The notes beneath the pieces are model-generated. The model saw nothing but the letters and a program-made list of their open reading frames with translations, had not been told where the DNA came from and did not search any database. Both the position numbers and the translations under genes were made by a program. From positions 1 to 28,887 of IMG/VR virus record IMGVR_UViG_3300032288_002427: DNA of 28,887 bases; one strand, written 5' to 3'. The stretch is from a virus. Below, piece by piece: positions 20,062-27,285 of the stretch (position 1 is the first letter of the stretch; each line of letters opens with the position of its first letter).

Positions 20062-20148
20062 GACTTTGCAGACTTTTCTCGCAGACTCTGCAGACTTCGC
20101 GCAGAGACTTTGGAGACTTTGTAAAGAGACTTTGCAGACATGGCCTTT
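20061..20148 (+). repeat. Four tandem 22-bp repeats
   Basis: AGAC occurs at 20061, 20070, 20083, 20092, 20105, 20114, 20127 and 20136: spacing 9, 13, 9, 13, 9, 13, 9. Each 22-bp unit reads roughly AGACTYTGCAGACTT plus a variable end; the third unit ends TTTGTAAAG. The period of two helical turns would place bound proteins on one face. Confidence 0.9.
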
Positions 20149-20400
20149 ACAATTAGGGAAGTCTGCGGAGTCTGTGTCGCAAGATGCCCTCATGTCTCAT
20201 GCTTGATGGCCGAATGTGTGCTGACTTTGTGCTCATGTCTACAATCTTAAGAGACTGCACACAGAGATTTGCAACATCTCCACACAGACTCTCCATGTCT
20301 GCACACAGACTCTCCCGCAGACTCGGTGAGACGTTTACAAATGTCTGCGGAGATTCGCGGAGACGTTTACAAAGTGTCTCGCCATGTCTCCGCATGTCTC
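20149..20400. repeat. Field of AGAC/GTCT boxes and TTTACAAA palindromes
   Basis: Downstream of the tandem array the same boxes continue on both strands. An inverted copy of the unit lies at 20160-20174 and GTCT/AGAC boxes are dense. CACACAGACTCTCC occurs twice 21 bp apart (20281, 20302). GAGACGTTTACAAA occurs twice 32 bp apart (20328, 20360), each followed by GTCT to form an imperfect palindrome centred on TTTACAAA. The frames here give no credible protein. A short hydrophobic frame begins at 20414. Confidence 0.8.
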
Positions 20401-20478
20401 ACCTGATCTCACCATGATTCTCCTTGATCTCACCATGATTCTCGGGCTGGCACTCATGACTCTCACGGCGATAATCCT

Positions 20479-21849
20479 GTGGCGACTCTAAGCCTCGCCG
20501 CTGAAATCAATGAGGCGGTGCGTAGCGACCCGGTTCGCTTTTGCACGAACGTCCTCGGCTTCCATCCGTGGAGCAAGCAGCGCGAAATCCTTGAGTCGGT
20601 GCGCGACAACCAGAGGACCGCTGTTCGCTCCTGCCACGGCTCGGGAAAGACGGCTACGGCTGCCCGCGTTGTCGCGTGGTTCCTCATGGCGTATCCCGAC
20701 AGCCGAGTGGTCACCACGGCGCCAACCTTCTCGCAGGTGCGCGACCTGCTGTGGAGCGAAATCAACGGGGCCGTGGCCCGCGCCCCGGAGGGCCTGTTCC
20801 CGGCGTGCGATGCAACGCGCCTGACCATCTCGCGTTCGTGGTTTGCAGTGGGGCTGTCGACTGACCGGCCCGAGCGCTTTCAGGGTCACCACGCCGAGAA
20901 CCTGTTGCTGGTCGTGGACGAGGCGTCCGGTGTCCATGAGGACATCTACGAAGCGGCAGAGGGATTCCTGACCTCGCCCGGTGCAAGGGTGCTGCTGATC
21001 GGAAACCCAACCCAGACCTCTGGAACCTTTTACCGAGCGTTCCATTCCGAGCGTGACCTGTACCGCACCATTCATATTTCAGCGTTCGACACGCCGAACC
21101 TTACGGACGAGGAAGTCCCAGAGGTTGCCCGCAAGAGTCTTGTTTCACCCGACTGGGTGGAGCAACGCAAGATGCAGTGGGGTGACGACTCCCCGCTCTA
21201 CGACGTGCGTGTGCTGGGCAACTTTCCACGCGAGGCCGAGGATCAGGTTATCGGCCTGCGGCAGGTGGAGGATGCACGCCGCCGCGAGGTTCCTCCCGAG
21301 CGACCGCTGGTCATCGCGTGCGACGTCGCCCGGTTCGGATCCGACGAAACGGTGATCGTTGTCCGGCGCGGAAACAACGTCCGTATCCACAAGACGTACA
21401 CTTCCCGAAGCTTGATGGAAACCGCTGGCAACATACTTGATGCCGCGAGGCAATACAACGAGCCGGGAATGAGAGTGGTTGTCGATGATGCTGGCCTTGG
21501 TGGCGGAGTGACGGACAGGCTGCGCGAGGTCGGGATCCCTGTTGATGCGTTTAATGGAGCGCATACCGCTAACGATTCTCGGCTGTATCCCAACCGCCGC
21601 AGCGAGGCGTGGTTTGCCTTCGCTGACGAAATCGACAACGTTGATCTGGATCAGGACGAGCAGCTAGCCTCTGACCTCGTTGCCCCGAAGTACGCACTGG
21701 ACTCTCAGGGACGCCGCGTCGTAGAGGCAAAGGAGAGGACGAAGCGCCGCCTTGGTCGCTCTCCTGACCGAGCCGATGCTGTTCTCATGGCGTTCGCCCC
21801 GCCGCCCAAGATGGGCGCATCGTTCGACAAGGACATCTGGAGCCTATGA
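20479..21849 (+). CDS. terL: Terminase large subunit
   Basis: A 456-residue protein from GTG 20479; no good ribosome site precedes it. ATPase part: Walker A SCHGSGKT at 51-58, Walker B LLLVVDEA at 142-149, coupling motif LIGNPTQTSGTFY at 173-185. Nuclease part: ACDVARFGSDE at 280-290, VVVDDAGLGGG at 333-343 and DRADAVLMA at 430-438 supply the metal-binding acids of an RNase H-type fold. It pumps DNA into the procapsid and cuts it. Its stop overlaps the portal start. Confidence 0.95.
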   Translation: MATLSLAAEINEAVRSDPVRFCTNVLGFHPWSKQREILESVRDNQRTAVRSCHGSGKTATAARVVAWFLMAYPDSRVVTTAPTFSQVRDLLWSEINGAVARAPEGLFPACDATRLTISRSWFAVGLSTDRPERFQGHHAENLLLVVDEASGVHEDIYEAAEGFLTSPGARVLLIGNPTQTSGTFYRAFHSERDLYRTIHISAFDTPNLTDEEVPEVARKSLVSPDWVEQRKMQWGDDSPLYDVRVLGNFPREAEDQVIGLRQVEDARRREVPPERPLVIACDVARFGSDETVIVVRRGNNVRIHKTYTSRSLMETAGNILDAARQYNEPGMRVVVDDAGLGGGVTDRLREVGIPVDAFNGAHTANDSRLYPNRRSEAWFAFADEIDNVDLDQDEQLASDLVAPKYALDSQGRRVVEAKERTKRRLGRSPDRADAVLMAFAPPPKMGASFDKDIWSL

Positions 21850-23180
21850 ACTTCGTCCCGTACAACCTGCATGAGACCAACATGGCGGACCTCGCCATCC
21901 TTGACATGCATGAGCGCGAGCAGCGCATCAAGCGGGCGTATGACGCTTACTTCATGGGTGGGCCGGACACGCTGAAGCGCCGCAAGGGTGAGATTGACGA
22001 CAACGTCAAGATCAACTACGCCCGGCTGATCGTGGACGCTGGCGTTGCAAACCTTTTCGGTTCAGAGTTGATGGTGCTTGCACCGGCTGACTCCGACCCC
22101 GCTATCCAGCAGGAAATCAACACGATCATCCGCGACAACGGTGGCGGGCTGCTGTGGCAGCGCATGGGTGTATCGGGAGCGATTGGCGGGACGGCCTACT
22201 ACCGCATCCTCATCCGCGAGGACGAAAGCATCCGCATCGTCATCGTTGACCCGTCGACCGTTGAGGTTGAGTGGGACGACCAAGACCACGAAGAGGTGAC
22301 CGGGTACATCATCACCTTCATCCCGAACTCCGGGTTGGAGTCGGTGGCTCGCCGCCACATCATTCGCAAGAGCGAGTCCGGATGGACGATCACCGAGCAG
22401 GAGGCTGTGGAGGAAGGCTGGCGCACGGTTGATGAGCAGGATTGGGAATACCCGTTTGCGCCGATGGGGCACATGCAAAACATCCCCTCCCCGCATGAGA
22501 CCTACGGCATCTCGGACCTTGAGCCGGACGTCCTTGACCTGTGCGACGGCATCAACCGAGTGGTCAGCAACATCAACCGCATCGTCCGCCTATACGCGCA
22601 TCCCCGAACGTGGGGCAAGATGATCGGGGACGCGCTCAACATGGACGCTAACCCCGGCGCGGTCATCAGGCTTGAGCACCCCGACGCCGAGTTGCACAAC
22701 CTTGAGATGAGCAGCGACCTGTCGTCGTCCATTGACCTGTACCGACGTCTGGTTCAGGCGCTGCATGAGACGACCCGGATCCCAGAGGTTGCGACCGGGA
22801 AGTTGGACAGCGCTGGTCAGCTTTCGTCGCTGGCGCTTCGCATCCTTTACGCACCGCTGCTCCAAAAGACTGCCACCAAGCGACAGACCTACGGACAGGG
22901 GATTGAGGGCCTGTTCCTTCGCGCACTTACCCTCCGGGGGTATGAGGACGTCATCGTCCAGTTGGTGTGGCCGGACCTTCTTCCGAACGACCCGGAGGCG
23001 ATGCGCAGGACCGCGCTGATCGACCAGCAACTTGGAGTCAGCCGTGCAACCGTGCTGGAGACTCTCGGGTATGACCCGGAAGTCGAAAGCGAGAACCTTC
23101 GGGCCGAGGGCGCAGCCGCGCAGGCCGCATTCAACGCCGGGGTGACCGATGGACTGGATACGCGGACTAACACGGATTGA
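21846..23180 (+). CDS. Portal protein, SPP1 gp6-like
   Basis: A 444-residue protein from ATG 21846 (4-nt overlap with the large terminase). The opening (REQRIKRAYDAYFMGGPDTLKRR, then DDNVKINYARLIVDAGVANLFG) and the clip/wing region with EVEWDDQDHEEVTGY and LDLCDGINRVVSNINRIV are typical of SPP1-type portals. Twelve copies form the ring through which DNA enters and leaves, docking the terminase and later the connector. It overlaps the MuF-like gene by 32 nt. Confidence 0.93.
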   Translation: MNFVPYNLHETNMADLAILDMHEREQRIKRAYDAYFMGGPDTLKRRKGEIDDNVKINYARLIVDAGVANLFGSELMVLAPADSDPAIQQEINTIIRDNGGGLLWQRMGVSGAIGGTAYYRILIREDESIRIVIVDPSTVEVEWDDQDHEEVTGYIITFIPNSGLESVARRHIIRKSESGWTITEQEAVEEGWRTVDEQDWEYPFAPMGHMQNIPSPHETYGISDLEPDVLDLCDGINRVVSNINRIVRLYAHPRTWGKMIGDALNMDANPGAVIRLEHPDAELHNLEMSSDLSSSIDLYRRLVQALHETTRIPEVATGKLDSAGQLSSLALRILYAPLLQKTATKRQTYGQGIEGLFLRALTLRGYEDVIVQLVWPDLLPNDPEAMRRTALIDQQLGVSRATVLETLGYDPEVESENLRAEGAAAQAAFNAGVTDGLDTRTNTD

Positions 23181-23829
23181 GCGCCGAGTAATCCGCGATC
23201 TGGAAGCGCTGCTTCCCGACGTTTCTCAGATCGTTCGCAGGGCAGTTAAAGAGTCAAGAGAATCTGACGATCCTGCGTTTGCCATCGTGGCACGCGCTCG
23301 CTCCATCTCAACGCAGGTGTCTGCTGCCTACAGGTGGAAGCCTGAGTACGACGACGCTCTTGCAGCGGCTGGGCTTGCTGCTCTTGCGTTTGGTCTCAGA
23401 GAGGGCAGGAAGCGTGTGTCCAATCAAGCGCGTCGTGTGTCGCAAGATGTGCAAGATGGGCAGCTTTTACTTGCTCAATCAAGGGTTCAACAGAGATCCG
23501 ACACACAAACGTGGGCGATCAACACAGCAGAGCAGGCTGGCAACAGAGCAGCGCGGGCCGCAATCATTGATGTGGTCGCTGGGACTGCGTTTGCAGCAGG
23601 GGCTGTCGCAGCCACCGTGAGAGGCCGCGCTCTTGTCCTCGCCCGGAACTACACAGCCGACGCAGCGCGTGACGGCTTGTTCCTTGCCTACGGCGACGTC
23701 GCGTGGGTGTGGAGGGCCGAGCCTGACGCCTGCGACATATGCGCACCGCTGGATGGAACCGAGTACCCGGCTGGCGATCCGTTTGACGCAGCCCACGTCA
23801 ACTGCCGCTGCTTTCCCGAGCCTGCCTAA
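23149..23829 (+). CDS. MuF-like minor head protein
   Basis: A 226-residue protein from ATG 23149. A helical N-terminal part leads to the MuF C-terminal signature: CDICAPLDGTEY followed by FDAAHVNCRC, with paired cysteines and His that probably bind zinc. MuF proteins sit in the head near the portal and may be injected. A mostly helical alanine-rich middle (AGNRAARAAIIDVVAGTAF) precedes the motif. It ends the first part of the head operon; an early-type promoter follows. Confidence 0.9.
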   Translation: MDWIRGLTRIERRVIRDLEALLPDVSQIVRRAVKESRESDDPAFAIVARARSISTQVSAAYRWKPEYDDALAAAGLAALAFGLREGRKRVSNQARRVSQDVQDGQLLLAQSRVQQRSDTQTWAINTAEQAGNRAARAAIIDVVAGTAFAAGAVAATVRGRALVLARNYTADAARDGLFLAYGDVAWVWRAEPDACDICAPLDGTEYPAGDPFDAAHVNCRCFPEPA

Positions 23830-23894
23830 TTGTAAAGACTGCTCCGTACTACTTGCATCCATACGCCTAGTAGAGCATTATGTGGATGTAAGCA
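23830..23894 (+). promoter_or_regulatory. Early-type promoter inside the head gene region
   Basis: TTGTAAAG 23830-23837, 15 nt, -35 TTGCAT 23853-23858, 17 nt, -10 CATTAT 23876-23881, ATGTAAGCA 23886-23894. It is identical in layout to the early-region promoters, though flanked by morphogenesis genes. Confidence 0.8.
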
Positions 23895-23915
23895 GAACGG
23901 AACGGAGGCAGGGAA

Positions 23916-24101
23916 ATGAAGCCGTACTACCGCCAGAGCCGCTACACCGGACAGACCAGCACCACCGGGCTTTCGCTGGCAAAGGGATCCAGCACCCGCG
24001 TTGAGACCCCCAAGACTTCCGCCGACGACCGCAAGGCGCTTTTCGCAAAGGCTGCCGCTACCGCCAAGCGCGAGGCGCAGTACCGCCGCAACGCAAACTA
24101 A
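23916..24101 (+). CDS. Small basic protein
   Basis: A 61-residue protein from ATG 23916 with GGAGGCAGGG upstream. It is Arg/Lys/Ser/Thr-rich (YYRQSRYTGQTSTTGLSL, AATAKREAQYRRN) and probably disordered or nucleic-acid binding. It opens the inserted early-type block between the MuF-like and scaffold genes. Confidence 0.68.
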   Translation: MKPYYRQSRYTGQTSTTGLSLAKGSSTRVETPKTSADDRKALFAKAAATAKREAQYRRNAN

Positions 24102-24130
24102 GGCAAAGCCTTCACCACAGGAGAGAGACC

Positions 24131-24430
24131 ATGAACGAGACCATTTACATTGACGAGAACGGCATGATGTTCCGCGATGACACCGCCGCAGCGGTTCGCA
24201 TCAGCGTCTACTACGTCAACGGTGACTTCCTCGGGCTTCCCGAGCAGCACCTTTCGCTGGACGCTGCCCGCGCAGCTTTCGCCGGGTACATGGCGCAGGC
24301 CGCGCTCGGCGCGGGGATCTTTGCCAACGCGGCGAAGGCCACCATCACCTTTGACAACGACGGGGGCGCGGGGCTTGCCGAGTACGAGGTATTCAGCAAC
24401 GTCACCATCGCCTACGGGAAGGAGGACTAG
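24131..24430 (+). CDS. Hypothetical protein
   Basis: A 99-residue protein with start AGGAGAGAGACCATG. An N-terminal beta part (TIYIDENGMMFRDD, AVRISVYYVNGDFLG) is followed by an alanine-rich helix and a further strand. No family is recognised. Confidence 0.7.
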   Translation: MNETIYIDENGMMFRDDTAAAVRISVYYVNGDFLGLPEQHLSLDAARAAFAGYMAQAALGAGIFANAAKATITFDNDGGAGLAEYEVFSNVTIAYGKED

Positions 24431-24439
24431 CCGGGGAAA

Positions 24440-24503
24440 TTGTAAAGGCTCGCCATACCGCTTGCATTTCTACTACTGCATGAGCATACTGTGGATGTAA
24501 GCA
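24440..24503 (+). promoter_or_regulatory. Early-type promoter inside the head gene region (second)
   Basis: TTGTAAAG 24440-24447, 14 nt, -35 TTGCAT 24462-24467, 17 nt, -10 CATACT 24485-24490, ATGTAAGCA 24495-24503. Confidence 0.8.
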
Positions 24504-24521
24504 ATAGAGGGAGCAAGGGAA

Positions 24522-24728
24522 ATGACCGCCGCAGAAATCACAAAGCTTGAGCAGACCATCAGCAGCAAGGCAAGCCCGGAGACCCGGATCAAGGCCATGA
24601 ACACGCTCCGCGCCGCCTACTGCCCCGCCCGCAAGCCCGCCGAGGCTGCGGCAGAGCCGACCAAGAGCCGCCTCGCTCCCGGCGCACTCGCCAAGACCCG
24701 CTACAACCCCACGCGCCGCTGGCGCTAG
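24522..24728 (+). CDS. Small basic protein
   Basis: A 68-residue protein from ATG 24522 with GAGGGAGCAAGGG upstream. A helical N-terminus (EITKLEQTISSKASPETRIKAM) leads to a basic, proline-rich tail ending RYNPTRRWR. No family is recognised. Confidence 0.68.
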   Translation: MTAAEITKLEQTISSKASPETRIKAMNTLRAAYCPARKPAEAAAEPTKSRLAPGALAKTRYNPTRRWR

Positions 24729-24752
24729 AGAGAGAAAGAGAGAGACAGGGAC

Positions 24753-24935
24753 ATGGACACCACCGGCTGCAAGGACATGGGCGATGAGGTCGCTCGCTAC
24801 CAGCGTGCCGCCTGCATCATGGGGTACGACGCAGATGAGGCGCTTGACCTCGCCTGCGACAAGGTCGCCAAGAAGCATGGCGTCAGTTTTGACAAGGCGC
24901 TTGCGGAGTACCGCGAGTGGATGGGGCTGGTCTAG
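24753..24935 (+). CDS. Small helical protein
   Basis: A 60-residue protein from ATG 24753 with AAAGAGAGAGACAGGG upstream. Its end, LACDKVAKKHGVSFDKALAE then YREW, resembles the end of the early protein encoded at 7204, suggesting distant paralogy. The function is unknown. Confidence 0.7.
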   Translation: MDTTGCKDMGDEVARYQRAACIMGYDADEALDLACDKVAKKHGVSFDKALAEYREWMGLV

Positions 24936-24985
24936 CCCTTACAGAAACCGATCAATTCAGGGTGGCGCGTCATGGCCAGCGCCGC

Positions 24986-24991
24986 TATAAT
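24986..24991 (+). promoter_or_regulatory. Consensus -10 before the SSB-like gene
   Basis: TATAAT at 24986-24991 lies 33 nt before the ATG at 25025. No good -35 is seen 16-18 nt upstream. The only other TATAAT noticed is before the recombination cluster (10140), which hints at a shared expression class. Confidence 0.5.
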
Positions 24992-25024
24992 GTGTGTTGA
25001 GCAAAGGAATGAGAGAGGCTCTAT

Positions 25025-25420
25025 ATGTCTACAGAGACCAAGTACCCTAAGACTTGGAAGTGGGACGATCATGGAGACATGGTCGAAGGTGTGCTCGTCG
25101 GGCTGAGGTATGCCAAGAGCAAGTTCGATGACGGGCACGTTCCTGTGCTGACGCTTCAGAGCAACGGCGAGAAGGTGAGCCTCTGGCTTCCCGGTGGACT
25201 GATGCGCCGGGTGAGCGACGAGGCTCCAAAGTACGGGGACATCCTGCGGATCCACCGAGGCGACCTTGTCCCGTTCGGGAACGAGGGGCGCACCTACCGA
25301 GCGTGGGATGTGGAGGTCATCCGCAAGGAGGGCGAGTACGCTGACTTCAGCGGTCCCGGCCTTCCCGCCGCGCAGGACGAGGAGGTCGCGTCGGCCAACG
25401 ACGCTGACATTCCTTTCTAG
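25025..25420 (+). CDS. SSB-like OB-fold protein
   Basis: A 131-residue protein. The middle is beta-rich (GVLVGLRYAKSKFDDGHVPVLTL, KVSLWLPGGLMRRV, GDILRIHRGDLVPFGNEGRTYRAWDVEVI), consistent with an OB fold. The end, an acidic linker and DADIPF, matches the conserved acidic tip of bacterial SSB proteins (D-D-I-P-F) that recruits repair and replication proteins. It probably coats single-stranded phage DNA. It sits between head genes rather than with the recombination genes. Confidence 0.72.
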   Translation: MSTETKYPKTWKWDDHGDMVEGVLVGLRYAKSKFDDGHVPVLTLQSNGEKVSLWLPGGLMRRVSDEAPKYGDILRIHRGDLVPFGNEGRTYRAWDVEVIRKEGEYADFSGPGLPAAQDEEVASANDADIPF

Positions 25421-25469
25421 CCCCGGAGGAGTACCGGGGTTGCCTCACGCCGGGCGGCTACCCGGCGTG
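25421..25469 (+). terminator. Two consecutive GC hairpins after the SSB-like gene
   Basis: CCCCGG/CCGGGG (25421-25426 / 25434-25439) and CACGCCGGG/CCCGGCGTG (25446-25454 / 25461-25469). The first starts directly after the stop codon. Neither has a T-run. Confidence 0.55.
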
Positions 25470-25632
25470 GGACAGGGGGAGGGCGTTGAGCACCAGACCG
25501 TCCGTTACCGGCTGGCAGTTCCGCCCTCCCCGCTTTGCCTTTTCAGAGTGGTCAAAGTATGCTGCGGCGCGAAGTCTTTACGATTGGAAGGCATACTTGC
25601 CTTTCCGAATACACGCCGAGAGGACCGCTAAC

Positions 25633-26364
25633 ATGAGCGACGACGCTACCGAGACTCAGGGAGCCTTGGACAGCGAGGCGTCAGGGACGCCAACCGCCAA
25701 CGCGATGGAGGAGCCTGAGACGGCCCCGGAGCCGGACACCATTGAGGTTGAGGAGGAGCCGCCTGCGGCACCGCCCACGCCTGCTCCGGATGAGATCGCA
25801 GAGGACACCCGACCGGGCTTGGAGCCGGATCGGGAGGACGACAAGCAGCCCGATAAGCCGAACGCAATCGATCGCAAGTTGACCAAGGAGAACGCATCTC
25901 TGAGGAAGCGCCTGCGCGAGGTCGAAGCGGTCCTGAAGGCGCGGGAGGAAGCTGAGTTGTCCGAGCAGGAGAGGCAGGCCCGGAGGCTTGCTGAGTTGGA
26001 GGACAAATACAGCGCGACGGAGCAGCGCCTGCGCGAGTCCGCCCTGCAACTGTCAGTTTCCTCCGAGGCAGCACGACTCAACGTGGTGGATCCCGATGCC
26101 GCCGTGAAGCTGATTGACACCTCAACGCTGGAGTACGACGAGGATCGCAATCAGTGGGACGGCATTGACGAAGCCCTTGCTGCGCTTGTTGAGGAGCGAC
26201 CGTGGCTGCTTCGCCCGGTCACGCCTGCAGCACCGAAGGAGACCTCTCCCGCTAACCCGGCCCGCAGGCGCACTCGCCTTACCCGCGAGGCGCTTGCCAA
26301 GATGACTGACGCAGAGATTGCCGCCCTCCCTTGGGATGACGTCCACTCTGCGCTGCAGTCCTAG
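25633..26364 (+). CDS. Capsid scaffolding protein
   Basis: A 243-residue protein from ATG 25633 with GAGAGGA upstream. An acidic, proline-rich N-terminus (residues 1-75) is followed by a coiled coil (KLTKENASLRKRLREVEAVLKARE) and an Arg-rich C-terminus (RRRTRLTREALAKM), the usual layout of scaffolds that bind the coat protein through a basic end. It directly precedes the major capsid gene. The frame stays open to TTG 25486, which has a strong GGGGGAGGG site; a start there would add 49 aromatic, basic residues. A possible TTGCCT-N17-TATGCT promoter within that stretch favours 25633. Confidence 0.82.
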   Translation: MSDDATETQGALDSEASGTPTANAMEEPETAPEPDTIEVEEEPPAAPPTPAPDEIAEDTRPGLEPDREDDKQPDKPNAIDRKLTKENASLRKRLREVEAVLKAREEAELSEQERQARRLAELEDKYSATEQRLRESALQLSVSSEAARLNVVDPDAAVKLIDTSTLEYDEDRNQWDGIDEALAALVEERPWLLRPVTPAAPKETSPANPARRRTRLTREALAKMTDAEIAALPWDDVHSALQS

Positions 26365-26384
26365 CAAGAAAGGGATAGCACTAC

Positions 26385-27236
26385 ATGGCTATCAACAACT
26401 TCATTCCCGCGATCTGGTCGCGTTCTCTGCTGGAGAACCTGCGGAACAACCTTGTTTACGGTCAGCCCGCCGTCATCAACCGTGAGTACGAGGGTGAGAT
26501 TCGCGGCGCTGGTTCGTCCGTGAAGATTCACAACATCGGCGCTGTCACCGTCAGTGACTACACGAAGAACACTGACCTGTCGGCTCCCGAGACGCTGAAC
26601 GATGGTGAGGTCATTCTCAACATTGACCGCGCCCGCTCGTTCAACATGCAGATTGACGACATCGATCAGGCTCAGCAGGTGCCCAAGATCATGGACGGGG
26701 CGATGCGCGAGGCTGCATACGCTCTTGCCAACGACCTTGACGCCTACCTTGCCAGCATCTACACGCAGGGCACGGCTGGCACCGGGCTTGGCACCACGGG
26801 CACTCCGATTGTGCCGACCAGCACCACGGCATACGAGTACCTTGCCGACGCCTACACCCTGCTGGACGAGGCTAACGCTCCGTCACAGGGCCGCGTTGCC
26901 ATCGTGCCGCCGTGGTTCCACGGCCTGCTCCGCAAGGATCAGCGCTTCGTGTCGTTCGGCACGCAGGAGAACCGTGGCACGCTGACCAACGGCGTCATCG
27001 GGGAGGCCGCTGGCTTCACCGTGCTGGTGAGCAACAACGTCTTCAACACGGCTGGGGCCAAGTACCGCATCATGTGTACGCACCCCGGCGCGTGGACGCT
27101 GGCGATGCAGGTTGAGAAGGTTGAGGCGTATCGCCCGCCGCTCCGCTTTGCGGACGCGGTCAAGGGTCTGAACGTCTACGGCGCGAAGGTCGTGCGCCCG
27201 ACCAACCTGATCTACATGACCGCGAGCAAGTCGTAG
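26385..27236 (+). CDS. Major capsid protein
   Basis: A 283-residue protein. The opening AINNFIPAIWSRSLLENLRNN and the blocks GSSVKIHNIGAVTVSDY and FNMQIDDIDQAQQVPKIMDG are typical of P22-type coat proteins in actinobacterial and other phages. The later GRVAIVPPWFHGLLRKDQRF block fits the same fold. It assembles with the scaffold into the procapsid. Strong codon bias and a terminator behind it fit very high expression. Confidence 0.92.
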   Translation: MAINNFIPAIWSRSLLENLRNNLVYGQPAVINREYEGEIRGAGSSVKIHNIGAVTVSDYTKNTDLSAPETLNDGEVILNIDRARSFNMQIDDIDQAQQVPKIMDGAMREAAYALANDLDAYLASIYTQGTAGTGLGTTGTPIVPTSTTAYEYLADAYTLLDEANAPSQGRVAIVPPWFHGLLRKDQRFVSFGTQENRGTLTNGVIGEAAGFTVLVSNNVFNTAGAKYRIMCTHPGAWTLAMQVEKVEAYRPPLRFADAVKGLNVYGAKVVRPTNLIYMTASKS

Positions 27237-27247
27237 GAATGAGCAAT

Positions 27248-27281
27248 GGGGGGAGGGGGCTTCCTCTCCCCCCGCTCTTTC
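27248..27281 (+). terminator. Rho-independent terminator after the major capsid gene
   Basis: GGGGGGAG (27248-27255) pairs with CTCCCCCC (27266-27273), followed by GCTCTTTCTC. It would reduce expression of the connector genes relative to the capsid protein. Confidence 0.78.
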
Positions 27282-27285
27282 TCTC

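Noticed and set aside
20184-20417. A 77-residue + strand frame in the terminase gap
   Set aside because: Its residues follow the AGAC/GTCT repeats, not a protein pattern, and there is no ribosome site.
20414-20491. Short hydrophobic frame (25 codons, ending IILWRL) overlapping the large terminase start
   Set aside because: A membrane peptide is conceivable, but there is no ribosome site and the length is within chance expectation.
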